Shown piece after piece: positions 1 to 9,630 of a stretch of 64,000 nucleotides of DNA (within the stretch, counting starts at the first letter, position 1; each line of letters begins with the position of its first letter). The stretch covers positions 806,001 to 870,000 of the forward strand of contig CAVYCE010000001.1 in the NCBI GenBank assembly GCA_963766995.1, read 5' to 3'. A program made the position numbers and the translations under genes. This DNA comes from Bog-473 sp963766995. GTDB taxonomy: Bacteria > Actinomycetota > Acidimicrobiia > Acidimicrobiales > RAAP-2. The notes beneath the pieces were generated by a model. That model searched no databases, was not told the DNA's origin, and worked only from the letters and a program-made list of their open reading frames with translations.

Positions 1-2
1 TT

Positions 3-1496
3 TGGACGGCGCAGCTCCGCACCCAACGCAGCCGTCTGCTCGTGACCGCTCGGACCGAGACCCGCGATGAGCGGCGACGTCGGGTGGCGGCCGAGACGGC
101 CCAGCGCATGCAGGCTATGGCCCGAGCCCTCACCACGGCGGCCGACCCGACCCAGGTCGCCGAGGCAGTGTTCAGCGCGCTACGAGATGAGCTGCACGTG
201 GACGCCGCAACCTTTGCCACCACAAACGAACGCGGCGCCCTCGTGGTCAAGAGCAGCTTTGGATATAAGTCGAACGAGCCCGACGATGCCGTGCTGTTTG
301 CCATGGACCCCGATGGCGCCATCGGGGAAGTGCTGCGACGACATGTGGCGCTCTTCGCCGAATCGGTGGCCGAGCTCCGCCGCGACTGGCCCGCTCTCGC
401 CACCGCGTTGGGGAACGGGCGCTTCAATGCGTTCGCCGTGGTGCCTTTGGTGGTGTCGGACAAGGCCGTAGGCGCCGTCGTGGTGCACTGGGTCAAGCCG
501 CGCACCGTCTCCAAGGCTGACAAGAGCTTCCTCTTCACCATCACAGGCGCTGCCGGCCAGGCCCTGGAGCGGGCCCGACTCACACTGACGGAATACACCA
601 GCCTGGAGCGGACCCAGCACCTGCACCAGCTCAGCTCGGCCTTGGCTGCGGCCACCACACCGGTAGACGTGGCCCGAGCCGCCATTGCCGGAGGGCGCCG
701 GGCCCTCGGCGCCCAGTCGGCGGCCTGCCGTGTGCCCGTGGCCGGGGAGCGCTCGCTCCAATGCCTGGCCAGCAGCGGGCATCCCTCGTTGTTGGCCCGT
801 GGCGACGTACCGGTCGACTTCACCCCTTCGGGTGCCGCCTTTTTTGAAGGGCGCACCTTGACTCGTTCGGTTGGGGCGTCGCAGGACCTCGGAGACGACC
901 TGGCGGCGGAGTTGGTGCCGCGTGTGGTGGCTGAATTGCACGAGCCGATCACCATTGTGGCCGAGCCCCTTTTGGGCAGCGTCGGTCCTCTCGGGGTGCT
1001 GGTCCTGGTCTTCGTGTCTCCACCGGAGCTTGACGAATCCGAACTGCGATTCCTGTCGACGTTGGCCGGGCTCACCGCCCAGGCGCTGGAGCGAGCCCAA
1101 CTGTTCGAGCAGGAGCGGCAGGCCTTGCGCGATGCCGAGTCGAGCCGGGAACGGTTGTCCTTGCTGTCCGAGGTAACCACCTTGCTCAGCTCCAGCCTCG
1201 ATCCCACCATGGTCATGCAGCGCACCATGTCACTGGTCGTCGGCCGTCTGGCTGACGCCTGCATGGTGCAGGTGCCCGGCGAAAACGGACTGCACCGACT
1301 CGACGTGCAGGGTGCGGATTCGTTGGACGACGCCGACGTGCAGCGGCTGATCGGGGCCGAGGAAATGGCGTTCGACAGCGACGCTCCGGCGGCCATCGCC
1401 TATCGCACTGGACGGGCCCAGTTGGCCCCGATGGCCGCCACTCATCTTCGAGCGCCCTGCCCGGGCGCGACGCCACCGCGCTGGCTATCCCACTGA
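3..1496 (+). CDS. GAF-domain N-terminal part of a SpoIIE-type phosphatase (partial, frameshifted)
   Basis: The reading frame is open from the first bases of the window, so the gene starts upstream; the GTG at 42 is only the first start codon inside the window. The protein contains two GAF-like sensory modules (about residues 30-180 and 190-350, counted from the GTG at 42) joined by charged helices, then the first half of a third GAF domain. The third GAF breaks off: its expected second half appears at once in another frame, at the beginning of the next entry. A one-base loss near 1430-1450 explains this. The two entries are therefore one gene for a multi-GAF, SpoIIE-type phosphatase, a class that senses signals and controls anti-anti-sigma factors by dephosphorylation. 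The stop at 1494-1496 overlaps the next ATG, which would allow coupling, but a domain cut in half argues for a frameshift. The ligand cannot be told from the sequence. Confidence 0.75.
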   Translation, partial: WTAQLRTQRSRLLVTARTETRDERRRRVAAETAQRMQAMARALTTAADPTQVAEAVFSALRDELHVDAATFATTNERGALVVKSSFGYKSNEPDDAVLFAMDPDGAIGEVLRRHVALFAESVAELRRDWPALATALGNGRFNAFAVVPLVVSDKAVGAVVVHWVKPRTVSKADKSFLFTITGAAGQALERARLTLTEYTSLERTQHLHQLSSALAAATTPVDVARAAIAGGRRALGAQSAACRVPVAGERSLQCLASSGHPSLLARGDVPVDFTPSGAAFFEGRTLTRSVGASQDLGDDLAAELVPRVVAELHEPITIVAEPLLGSVGPLGVLVLVFVSPPELDESELRFLSTLAGLTAQALERAQLFEQERQALRDAESSRERLSLLSEVTTLLSSSLDPTMVMQRTMSLVVGRLADACMVQVPGENGLHRLDVQGADSLDDADVQRLIGAEEMAFDSDAPAAIAYRTGRAQLAPMAATHLRAPCPGATPPRWLSH

Positions 1497-3349
1497 TGGC
1501 CAACGGCGAAATCATCGGTGTGATGACCTTCGTCGACGGCCTGGGGCGCCAGTTCGAGGCCGATGACATTTCACTGGCCACTGAGGTGGCCAGCCGGACC
1601 GGGGTCGCGCTCTCCAATGCCACCCGCTTCCAACGTGAACATGACGTGGCCGAGGTGCTGCAGAGGGCGGTGCTTCCGGACTTTCTCCCCAAAGTGGACG
1701 GGCTGGCCTTCGACGCCGAATACCGCGCCGGTGCCTCCGGAACCTACGTCGGTGGCGACTGGTACGACGTCTTTCAACTTGACGCCGAGCAAGTGGTCTT
1801 CAGCGTGGGCGACGTCATGGGCAAGGGCGCCCCTGCGGCCGCACTTATGGGACAGGTGCGCAGCGCCATCCGGGCCTACGCCGTTATGGGATCGTCCCCG
1901 TCCGAGATCTTGTCCTTGCTGGACCAGCTCTTCGACTCCCTGGTCGAGGACCGGGTGGTCACCATGGTGGTCGGAGTCATTAATCCCAACACCGGAGGCA
2001 TCCGGTTGGCCAATGCCGGACACCCTGCCCCGCTGATCGTGTCAGAGACTGGGGTGACCTCCTTCTGCATCACCCGTAGCTCACTCCTCATCGCGGCCGG
2101 TCTGGGCAGCCCACCTCGGCCCCATCAAGAACTGACCTTGGCCAAAAACGAGACGCTGATCATGTACTCCGACGGCCTGGTTGAGCGCCGGGGTGAGCTG
2201 ATCTCGGTGGGAATGGAACGCTTGGCCGCCCAAGCCACCGCTGTTGCGCACGATGGTTGGACCAACACGCCGGCTTCTGCCTTGGCCACATTGCTGAGCG
2301 ATGGCGAGGTAGCCGACGACGTCGTTGTCCTCTCATTGCGGTATTTGGGGACTGAGGAGGGTAGGCAATCGTCTTACCTGGGTACAAGACGAGATGGCAT
2401 GTCAACTCTTCGACTCGAACCGGTGGTGGCAAGCACGCCAATGGCCCGTCACTGGATACGGGCCCATTTGCGCGATGTCCCTGCCGACGTCGCTGATTGT
2501 GCCGCCCTCCTGGCTTCAGAACTGGTGACGAATGCCGTCCTGCACGCCGGTACCCCGCTGAGCGTGACGCTGCACATTTTGTCCGATCGAATCCGAGTCG
2601 ACGTAGCTGACGGCAACTCCGCAGTGCCGTCCATCAAGGACTACGGCGCCGATGCCGCCACCGGGCGAGGTCTCACCTTGTTCGACACCCTGGCTTCTTC
2701 CTGGGGTGTCCAGCTGGTGGCCGGTGGGAAAATCGTATGGTTCGAGTTGCCGGTCGATTACTCAGTGTTGCCCGATGAGATGTCCGACGGCACCTTCCGC
2801 TTCGACCTGGTCGGCATTGCTCATCCCGATTTGCACGGTCCCGTCGACGAGTCGCCCGTCATCACGGTGAGACTGTTGGACATTCCAGTTGCCCTGCTCC
2901 AGAAGTCGAGCGAAGAGTACGAGGGGCTCTTCCGCGAAATGCGGCTGATGAAGGAGCACACTGATGCAGGCGGTGCGACACCATCTCGGTTACCAGAGAG
3001 GCTGTCAGTGCTACTGGCCGAAATCGGCAACCGCTTCAGCGGCTTCGGGCCTGGCATGGACGAGGTGTGGCAAGACGTCGTCGACCGCGGGCAGTCGGTG
3101 TTCAACTGGGAGCTGGAACTGCCACAGAGCGCAGTGTTGGCCTGTGAGTTCTATGACGCCATGCTCGACGAGGCCGATGAGTTCGGATTGTCGGCCCACC
3201 TGCTGTCATTGCCCGCTTCGGTCACCAGCGTGGCGGTTCGGCGCTGGTTCCTGGCCGAGCTCATCGGTCAGCTGCACGGGAAAGCTCCGACCCCTTGGGG
3301 CGAGAGCCGCTACCGCGCTGGCTTGCTCCAACGCGCTCAGTCGAACTGA
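1496..3349 (+). CDS. SpoIIE-type PP2C phosphatase with HATPase (anti-sigma-like) domain
   Basis: The first ~45 residues are the C-terminal half of a GAF domain that belongs with the preceding piece. A SpoIIE/PP2C phosphatase follows at about residues 55-275, with the metal-binding motifs GGDWYDVF and VGDVMGKG and the GHP motif (ANAGHPAPL). An RsbW-like HATPase_c domain lies at about 300-425 (ELVTNAVLHAG, then VADGNSA and GRGLTLFDTL). The last ~190 residues are a helical domain I do not recognise. Proteins that join PP2C and HATPase modules are common in Actinobacteria and act in partner-switching control of sigma factors; this role is family knowledge. No anti-anti-sigma STAS gene is adjacent. 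Because of the frame break near 1440, the native start is upstream of the window, and the ATG at 1496 is probably not a real start. Confidence 0.8.
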   Translation: MANGEIIGVMTFVDGLGRQFEADDISLATEVASRTGVALSNATRFQREHDVAEVLQRAVLPDFLPKVDGLAFDAEYRAGASGTYVGGDWYDVFQLDAEQVVFSVGDVMGKGAPAAALMGQVRSAIRAYAVMGSSPSEILSLLDQLFDSLVEDRVVTMVVGVINPNTGGIRLANAGHPAPLIVSETGVTSFCITRSSLLIAAGLGSPPRPHQELTLAKNETLIMYSDGLVERRGELISVGMERLAAQATAVAHDGWTNTPASALATLLSDGEVADDVVVLSLRYLGTEEGRQSSYLGTRRDGMSTLRLEPVVASTPMARHWIRAHLRDVPADVADCAALLASELVTNAVLHAGTPLSVTLHILSDRIRVDVADGNSAVPSIKDYGADAATGRGLTLFDTLASSWGVQLVAGGKIVWFELPVDYSVLPDEMSDGTFRFDLVGIAHPDLHGPVDESPVITVRLLDIPVALLQKSSEEYEGLFREMRLMKEHTDAGGATPSRLPERLSVLLAEIGNRFSGFGPGMDEVWQDVVDRGQSVFNWELELPQSAVLACEFYDAMLDEADEFGLSAHLLSLPASVTSVAVRRWFLAELIGQLHGKAPTPWGESRYRAGLLQRAQSN

Positions 3350-3360
3350 GAGACCTCCGC

Positions 3361-3942
3361 TCAGCGAGTTTTGGTTGTGGCCTTCTTGAGCACCTTGCCG
3401 TAGAGCTCCAGTCCTTCGGCCGAGAGTCGTCCTGACGGTCCGGCCGCGATGGCCACACGCTCGGGGATGATGCCCCACACTGGCACCTTGAGTTCTCCCC
3501 ACCACTCAATGGTGGCCTGCAAATCGTTGGTGCCCATGCGGGCCGAGCAGATCACGACACCAGCCGGCACGTCGCGTGGCGTCATCTCCAGTGTCCCGAC
3601 CACCCGGTTGGGCTCCACCCCTCCGGCCCGGGTTGGGATGATGACGGCGTCAGCCCTGGACAGCGCCGCCCGGACAATGGTCCCGTCGCCGGCCGCGGTG
3701 TCGACAATGACGATGCTGTCGGTTTTCTCCATGGCCTTTGTGACGGTACGGACCGAGGGGCCCTCCACCAACTCGACACCCTCAATGGGTTCGGCGTCGA
3801 ACCACTCCGCCGTCGAGCCCTGGGGATCAGAGTCGACCAGGTACACGGGCGTGCGCGCCTTATGGGCTGCCACCCCCGCCAGGTAGACCGCGGTGGTGGT
3901 CTTGCCCACCCCACCTTTGATATTGCTCACCACAATGTTCAT
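3361..3942 (-). CDS. ParA/MinD-like ATPase, orphan
   Basis: This 193-residue P-loop ATPase starts with a deviant Walker A motif (KGGVGKTTTA, residues 9-18) and has the matching VDSDPQGS switch motif at about 37-44. A Walker B-like strand ending in DTAAGDG lies near residue 80. It is shorter than chromosomal ParA (about 250-300 residues) and lacks an N-terminal DNA-binding extension, so it resembles the small stand-alone ParA-like proteins that position or partition diverse cargo. No ParB gene or obvious parS-like repeat is nearby. It ends 12 bases from the convergent SpoIIE gene and lies downstream of the ABC exporter genes on the same strand (49-base gap), so it may be co-transcribed with them. 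Its cargo is unknown. Confidence 0.8.
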   Translation of the reverse strand: MNIVVSNIKGGVGKTTTAVYLAGVAAHKARTPVYLVDSDPQGSTAEWFDAEPIEGVELVEGPSVRTVTKAMEKTDSIVIVDTAAGDGTIVRAALSRADAVIIPTRAGGVEPNRVVGTLEMTPRDVPAGVVICSARMGTNDLQATIEWWGELKVPVWGIIPERVAIAAGPSGRLSAEGLELYGKVLKKATTKTR

Positions 3943-3991
3943 GTCGTCGGGACCTCCGGCCCGGATGGTATCGGGCGCCGCGTGATCGCTC

Positions 3992-4828
3992 CTACGGGAG
4001 GAGGAGGAGACCCAGGCGCCGGCGGGTGATCAGGACTCCTCCAATGGCCATGGCCACCAGGTACAACGCATGGAACAGGAGTGCCCAGTAGAAGAGACCC
4101 AGGTCGGCCGCCCGGATGAGCGCCACTCCCTGGTAGAGAGGGGTGCAGCGCACCACGGCCTGCAGCCAGCCGGGAAAGACGGAAAGCGGATAGAAGGTGG
4201 AGGAGAAGAGGAAGAGGGGCATAAAGGCCAGCGACACCATGTCGAAGTCCTGCCAGGTCCGCATGTAGGTAGTTCCCGCCATTCCCACCGCGGCGAAGGC
4301 AAAGCTGATGAGGATGGCGCAGGGCCAGCACAGGAAGGCCCAGCCCGAAACCGTGTAACCCAGGCCGATCATGATGGCCAAGAAGGCGCCTGAGTAGAGG
4401 GAGCCGCGCATGACGCACCAGGTCAGTTCGCCCAGCGCGACGTCCCCCACTCCCAGTGGCGTGGCCAGCATGGCGTCGTAGGTCTTGGCCACCTTGAGCT
4501 TCATGAAGACCAGGAAGGTGGAGTCGATCATGGCCCCGTTCATGGCCGAAGAGGCCAAGAGGCCCGGAGCCACGAAGGCGGTGTAGGCCACCAGGCGGCC
4601 GTCCACCGGAATGGGTCCCACCAGCTTGCTCAGGCCGACGCCGATGGAGAGCAGGTAGAAGAGCGGCTCGAAGAAGCCCGAGACGATGAAGATCCACGAG
4701 CGGCGGTACACCAGCAGATTGCGCTCCAGCACCCGCATGGCGTGCCGACCACCCAGGGCGGCCATGGGAGTGATGCGCAGCGCCACGGCCGGTGCCATGG
4801 GATCACGCTGGGTGGCAGACGTGCTCAT
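3992..4828 (-). CDS. ABC-2 type transporter permease (NodJ-like), second subunit
   Basis: About 278 residues with six predicted membrane segments typical of ABC-2 (DrrB/NodJ) permeases, including the stretch from AFMPLFLFSSTFYPLSVFPG into the last helices. The start is the ATG at 4828, which overlaps the stop of the upstream permease gene in an ATGA arrangement. A much longer reading frame reaches to 5356 but only runs antisense-like through the neighbouring permease, so it was not used. With the permease at 4825-5673 and the ATPase at 5687-6703 it forms a complete exporter: two different permeases and one ATPase. The NodIJ/DrrAB class exports lipophilic molecules such as antibiotics, polyketides or lipo-oligosaccharides; the substrate here is unknown. 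Confidence 0.85.
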   Translation of the reverse strand: MSTSATQRDPMAPAVALRITPMAALGGRHAMRVLERNLLVYRRSWIFIVSGFFEPLFYLLSIGVGLSKLVGPIPVDGRLVAYTAFVAPGLLASSAMNGAMIDSTFLVFMKLKVAKTYDAMLATPLGVGDVALGELTWCVMRGSLYSGAFLAIMIGLGYTVSGWAFLCWPCAILISFAFAAVGMAGTTYMRTWQDFDMVSLAFMPLFLFSSTFYPLSVFPGWLQAVVRCTPLYQGVALIRAADLGLFYWALLFHALYLVAMAIGGVLITRRRLGLLLLP

Positions 4829-5673
4829 ACGACCAACCGCTTGGCGAAGGTGTGACGGGCGATCAAATACCCACCGATGACCCAGAGCAGCATGTAGCCG
4901 GCGTGTCCGAGGTCGACCCAACCGTGTACGTCTCCCAAGGTCAGGTCGCGGCACAGCGCCACGCCATGGAAGAGCGGCGTGGCGTAGGCGAAGTACTGGA
5001 GTACCCGGGGCAGCTGCGAAATGGGGAAGAACGTGCCCGAAAAAAGGAAGAGCGGCATGACGATGAAGCGATACACCGTCGAGAAGTTGGCGTCGCGCTC
5101 TTGGACCGATGAGAAAGCCGACATGGGCACGCCGAAGGCCATACCTGTGAGCACGCCGGCCGGGAGAGCCAGGAGCGCCCAGGGTGAGTAGATGACGCCG
5201 AAGGCGGCCATGACCCCGAGGTAAATGGTCACCACAATGGCGATGCGCGTCGCCACCCAGGCCAAGTGACCGATAACCACGTCGTACACATTGAGCGGTG
5301 CCGCCAGCATGGCTTGATACGTGCGCATCCACTTGATGGCGCCCATGACGGGCCACATGGTGTCGTTGGTGGCGATCTGCATGCAGGTGGCGGCCAGCAG
5401 ACCTGGAGCCAAGAAGGCCACATAGGTGACGCCCCCGACATGATGCGAGTGCTTGTCGATGAGCGAGCCCAGCGCCACGCCCATTGATGTCAGGTACAGG
5501 ATGGGAATAAGAAAGCTGGTGACGATGGAGCTACGCCAGGTCCGCTTGTACTGGTACGCCCAGTACATAGTGCCGCGCAGCCACATTGGCGTCATGACGC
5601 GTCGGGGCGACACGAATTCCCCGTGCTCGAAAATCGGGCGATCGATCGCCGCCGACGTCTCAGTACTGGACAT
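4825..5673 (-). CDS. ABC-2 type transporter permease (NodJ-like), first subunit
   Basis: A 282-residue integral membrane protein. A short cytoplasmic N-terminus (to about residue 45) leads into six membrane segments with the ABC-2 signature region near residues 205-235 (FIVMPLFLFSGTFFPISQLP). The same motif occurs at the same position in the downstream permease, so the two are paralogues that probably form a heterodimeric pore. The gene lies 13 bases after the ATPase gene and overlaps the next permease by four bases (ATGA), which indicates translational coupling in one operon. Export of a hydrophobic compound is inferred from the family; nothing nearby names the cargo. Confidence 0.87.
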   Translation of the reverse strand: MSSTETSAAIDRPIFEHGEFVSPRRVMTPMWLRGTMYWAYQYKRTWRSSIVTSFLIPILYLTSMGVALGSLIDKHSHHVGGVTYVAFLAPGLLAATCMQIATNDTMWPVMGAIKWMRTYQAMLAAPLNVYDVVIGHLAWVATRIAIVVTIYLGVMAAFGVIYSPWALLALPAGVLTGMAFGVPMSAFSSVQERDANFSTVYRFIVMPLFLFSGTFFPISQLPRVLQYFAYATPLFHGVALCRDLTLGDVHGWVDLGHAGYMLLWVIGGYLIARHTFAKRLVV

Positions 5674-5686
5674 GAATGGCCGTGGC

Positions 5687-6703
5687 TCAGTCGACGAGCG
5701 TGCGCCCAGTCAGCCGCAGGAAGACATCTTCCAATGTCGACCGGCGCACCAGCGCGCTCTGCGGTGTCAGACCCTTGGCGGTGACGGCGCTCAACGCGGC
5801 GTCTCCGTCGTCGGTATAGAGCAGTATGCGATCGGGGAGGACTTCATGGCGTGAGGCCAGGTCAGCCACCTGTGGCGCCAACTCCTCGTGCTGACCCGGT
5901 CGGAATCGCAGTTCCACCACTTCCTTGGTCGAGTGCTGCTCAATGAGTTGTCTCGGGCTGCCCTCCGCCGCGAAGCGCCCCTTGTCCATGACGACCAAGC
6001 GGTCACACAGCTGCTCGGCCTCGTCCATGTAGTGGGTGGTGATGACCAGCGTCACGCCTTCGAGCTTCAGGCGGTAGAGGCGGTCCCACAAGAGGTGGCG
6101 CGCTTGCGGGTCGAGCCCGGTAGTGGGCTCGTCCAGAATGAGAAGGTCGGGGTCGGAGATGAGCGCACGGGCGATTGTCAAGCGGCGCTTCATACCACCG
6201 GACAACGGTTCCACCCGGTCGTGGGCGCGCTCGGTCAACTGAGCGAAATCGAGCAGCTGCTCGGCTCGCTGGCGGATGACTTTGCGAGGCATGTCGAAGT
6301 ACCGGCCATAGATCATCAAGTTGTCCAGCACCGAGAGATCGAGGTCCAATGAGTCCTCTTGGGGAACCACACCCATGCGGGCTCGGATGGTGGCGCCGTC
6401 GGTGCTGGGGTCAAGGCCCAGCACGCGCAACCGGCCCTCGCTCATGGGGCTGATGCACGAGATCATTCGCATGGTTGATGTCTTGCCCGCCCCGTTGGGG
6501 CCGAGGAACCCGAACGACTCCCCTTTGGCGATCGAAAAGTCGACATGGTCGACCGCCACGAAGTCACCAAAGCGCTTGACCAGCCCGTTCGCCTCGACCA
6601 TGGGTCCGGCGACGGTCTCACCACTGCTCGCGGGACGCGACTCGACCTGGTCGGGGCGCCCGTCGGCGGGCGCGTCAGTATCCGGCGAGGAGTATGACGT
6701 CAC
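5687..6703 (-). CDS. ABC transporter ATP-binding protein (NodI/DrrA-like)
   Basis: This 338-residue ATPase powers the two permeases that follow. It has Walker A GPNGAGKTS (about residue 70), a Q-loop VVPQE, the ABC signature LSGGMKRR, Walker B LLILDEPTTGLD and the switch histidine in ITTHYMDEAEQ. The first ~35 residues are a low-complexity extension rich in Pro, Asp and Ser, absent from the core family, so the true start may be further in, for example at MVEANGL. The region after the ATPase core (about 260-338) is the C-terminal domain typical of DrrA/NodI-type exporters. The start is GTG at 6703, and the gene is divergent from the GH1 gene with an inverted repeat between them. Confidence 0.88.
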   Translation of the reverse strand: MTSYSSPDTDAPADGRPDQVESRPASSGETVAGPMVEANGLVKRFGDFVAVDHVDFSIAKGESFGFLGPNGAGKTSTMRMISCISPMSEGRLRVLGLDPSTDGATIRARMGVVPQEDSLDLDLSVLDNLMIYGRYFDMPRKVIRQRAEQLLDFAQLTERAHDRVEPLSGGMKRRLTIARALISDPDLLILDEPTTGLDPQARHLLWDRLYRLKLEGVTLVITTHYMDEAEQLCDRLVVMDKGRFAAEGSPRQLIEQHSTKEVVELRFRPGQHEELAPQVADLASRHEVLPDRILLYTDDGDAALSAVTAKGLTPQSALVRRSTLEDVFLRLTGRTLVD

Positions 6704-6720
6704 TGTCAGGCAACGATACC

Positions 6721-6737
6721 GTGACCGCCGGCGTCAC
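6721..6737. promoter_or_regulatory. Inverted repeat between divergent ABC exporter and GH1 genes
   Basis: GTGAC - seven bases - GTCAC forms a 5-bp perfect inverted repeat in the 62-base gap between the divergent starts at 6703 and 6766. Another GTCAC copy lies just to the left, at the exporter start. It could be an operator for either gene, but arms this short can occur by chance in GC-rich DNA. Confidence 0.25.
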
Positions 6738-6765
6738 TATCCCGACGACAGAGGGGGCACATCAC

Positions 6766-7956
6766 ATGGCAGCAACGAGCCGAGCCTTTCCGAATGGCTT
6801 CACCTGGGGCACCGCCACGGCGGCCCACCAGATCGAAGGGGGCAACACCAACAACGATTGGTGGGTGTTCGAGCACACTCCGGGATCAGGCTGCACCGAT
6901 TCGTCGGGCGACGCCTGCGACTCCTGGCTGCGCTGGGAGGAAGACGCCGATCTCGTGGCCGGACTCGGCCTGGACAACTACCGCTTCTCGGTGGAGTGGA
7001 GCCGAATCGAACCGGCAGAAGGTGAATTCTCGGCGGCGGCGCTCGAGCACTACCGACGCCAATGCCAGGGCCTCAAGGCACGGGGTGTGGACCCAGTGGT
7101 GACGTTCCATCACTTCACCACGCCGCGCTGGCTGACGGCGCAGGGCGGCTGGGAGGCGGATTTGGCGGTGGAGCGTTTCGGCCGCTTCTGCACCTACGTG
7201 GCCGAGGGGCTGGGCGACGTCATGTCTCGAGCCTGCACCATCAATGAGCCCAACATTGTGGCCACCATGGGTTGGCACGCTGGAATGTTCCCGCCTGGCA
7301 AAACCAACAAGCGGCTGTCGCGGCAGGTGGCCGCCAACCTGAGCAAGGGGCACCGGGTGGCGGTGGACGCCATCCGGGCCGCCGCACCGGGCGTGCCCGT
7401 GGGTCTGACGCTGTCGATGACGGACTACCAGCTGCTCGAAGGCGGCGAGAAGCAGCTGCGAGAGCATCCGCCACCACTCCGAGGATGTCTTCTTGGACGC
7501 GGTCGGACGGCGACGACTTCCTGGGCGTACAGGTGTACACCCGTATGCGCATCGGGCCCAAGGGGTGGGCCGGAGGCGAAGAGGGCGTGCCCGTCCTCGA
7601 TATGGGCTACGAGTTCTACCCGGCCTCACTGGCCAACTGCCTACGGCGCGCCTGGGAGTACACCGGCGGCGCGCTGCCGCTCTTGGTAACCGAGAACGGC
7701 ATTGGCACCACCGATGACGACACAGCGCATTGACTACGTACGCCAGGCCCTATCCGGTGTGCTCGACACCATTGCCGAGGGCATTGACGTGCGCGGCTAC
7801 ACCTACTGGTCGCTGCTCGACAACTTCGAGTGGGCCCTCGGCTACCGACCCCGCTTCGGCATCGTGCACTGCGATCGGACCACGTTCGCCCGCTCGCCCA
7901 AGCCCAGCGCGGCCTGGTTGTCGGGAGTGGCACAGGCCAACGCGCTCACCGAATAA
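6766..7956 (+). pseudogene. GH1 beta-glucosidase-like gene with three +1 frameshifts
   Basis: Joined across three frames, the product is a complete GH1 beta-glycosidase of about 395 residues. The pieces contain the N-terminal FTWGTATAAHQIEG signature, the acid/base motif TINEPN, the nucleophile motif VTENGIG and the C-terminal YWSLLDNFEWALGY motif, in the normal order. Frame changes occur near 7459, 7502 and 7719, each explained by one extra base, and the third restores the original frame. All catalytic motifs are intact, so either these are sequence errors or the gene decayed very recently. The start is the ATG at 6766, eight bases after a GAGGGGG ribosome-binding site; an earlier start at 6694 would overlap the divergent exporter gene. 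The expected role is hydrolysis of beta-glucosides or related disaccharides in the cytoplasm, as no signal peptide is seen. Confidence 0.8.
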
Positions 7957-7959
7957 GCC

Positions 7960-8831
7960 TCAGACGGTGGCCAGTGAGGTGTTGGCCATCAGCGCGTCAA
8001 TGATTGTGCTCCACAGCGCATCCGGCAGGTCGTGGGCCATGCCGGGGATGGTCAGGTAGGTCGAGCCGGGCACGGCAGCGGCCGTGGCCTCGCCGCCACT
8101 GGGCGTGACCAGCGGGTCGGCCTCGCCGTGGATGACGAGAAATGGCATCGTCACCTGACCCAGGCCCTCAGTGCGATCTGGGGAGGCCAGGATGGCAGCC
8201 AACTGCCGGCCGAATCCCTCAGGGCAAAAGCTGCGGTCATAGGACTCGGCGGCGCGTTGGCGCAGAATGGCCTCATCGGTGGGGTAGCCGGGTGAACCGA
8301 TGATCTTGCTGGCCTCCACCGCACCCTCGATGGCCTCTTCCCGTGTGGTGGCACGGGGGCGCAGCAGCGCGGTCATGGCTTCGCCGGATGGGCTGACCCA
8401 CGGCGCGGTCACCCGTCGTCGACATCACCGAGCATGCAGACAGGAAACGGTCAGGATGGTGGATGACCATGGCCTGGGTGATCATGCCGCCCATGGAGGC
8501 GCCCACCACATGGGCTTGCTCGATGCCGAGGTGCGTCAAGAGGGCGGCCCCGTCGTCGGCCATGTCCTCAATGGAGTAGCTGGCCGAGCTGGTATCGCCA
8601 CCGAGCAGTGCAGCCAGGTCGGCCTCGCCCTCAAACTTGGTGGACAGTCCCGTGTCCCGATTGTCGTAGCGAATGACGAAGTAGCCGTGACCGACCAGTT
8701 GATCGACAAAGCCATCGGGCCAGGCCGTCAATTTGGGCGCCTAGACCCATCACCAGCAGGAGCGCGGGATCGGACGGATTCCCGTGGGTGCTGTACTCCA
8801 AATCGATCCCGTTCACCTGTGCAGTGGGCAC
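7960..8831 (-). pseudogene. Alpha/beta hydrolase with two +1 frameshifts
   Basis: Three consecutive frames together encode one alpha/beta hydrolase of about 290 residues. The N-terminus (VNGIDLEYSTHGNPSDPALL) begins at GTG 8831, five or so bases after a GAGAGGAG ribosome-binding site. The frame changes at an AAA run near 8732 (plus strand TTT) and again near 8389. The nucleophile elbow is GASMGG and the C-terminal part has the acid region (HGEADPLVTP) and catalytic His (PGMAHDLP). The two breaks are single extra bases, one in a homopolymer, which favours sequencing error over real decay. This hydrolase type is widespread in Actinobacteria as esterase or haloperoxidase-like enzymes; the substrate is unknown. 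It converges on the GH1 gene with a 3-base gap. Confidence 0.8.
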
Positions 8832-8890
8832 GTTCGGCTCCTCTCGCCTGGGGAATGTGTTCAGTGCGATGTATCCGGTGCGATTTCCTA

Positions 8891-9500
8891 TCAGGCCGGC
8901 GCATGCCGCGCCCGTAGCGCTCGCCACCGAGGCCCGGGCCTGGCCCCGACCAGGGTCACTTCCACGCTGGCGATGCACACGATGTACAGCGGGAATGCCA
9001 CTACCGCTGTCGTCCACCTGGTCACCGTCAACAGCAGAATGACCGAGTTAAGTAGTGCTCCTACATAGGCGGCGATGGATTCTGTTTCGGGGTTCGTCCA
9101 GCTCTTGAGCAGCGTGGGCAGCCCGGCCAGTGCATCGGCGGCAATGGAGGCCACAATGGCCACGACCCTGTTGCGCGTCAGGAGCCAACCGGCTGTCCCG
9201 GCCACCGAGAGGATGCCGCAGAAGTAATCGAGCCAGCCGATCTTCCACACTGCTCCAGGAGCGTGGAACGAGGCTGCAAAGACGAGAAGGGGCATGAAGC
9301 CGACGGCAAAGGTACTGAGCGAGCGCAAGCCGACTCCCGAATGTAGTTCCCCGGCGAATGCCAACAAAGGCGCGAGACCCCACAAAAGCCAGGTCACCCG
9401 GTTGGGTTGCGTCGTGCCCCTCAGGGTGTCGCGCAGGTACATACTCGAACCCAGCGTGCCGATGAGCCGCGCCCAGATAGACAAAGTGAACGTTGATCAC
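8891..9500 (-). pseudogene. Small PQ-loop/SWEET-like membrane protein, one frameshift
   Basis: A roughly 200-residue membrane protein with two internal repeats. Each repeat has a helix ending in a short hydrophilic loop (RDTLRGTTQPNRVTWLLW in the first, SWTNPETESIAAYVG in the second), which recalls the tandem three-helix repeats of PQ-loop or SWEET-like carriers. That assignment is tentative. The native N-terminus probably starts at GTG 9500 (VINVHFVYLGA) and continues after one extra base near 9467 into LIGTLGSSMYLRD. Without the correction, the frame would have to use a TTG at 9484 and lose the expected start of the first helix. Transport is possible, but no substrate can be inferred. Confidence 0.55.
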
Positions 9501-9630
9501 CGGGCGACAGTCTGGACCCTGGGGCGTAGGTGGGTGACGCCTCTTTGCTCAATGACGCCGCTAGCTTCCTCTGCGGGGGGCAACTCGGAGGCCCAAGCGT
9601 GGACAAGTCAAAGACAGCGGTGGTGAAATC

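Noticed and set aside
1430..1500. Programmed frameshift or two coupled genes in the SpoIIE region
   Set aside because: A GAF domain is cut in the middle, no slippery heptamer or stimulator is evident, and other one-base breaks occur nearby; a sequence error is simpler.
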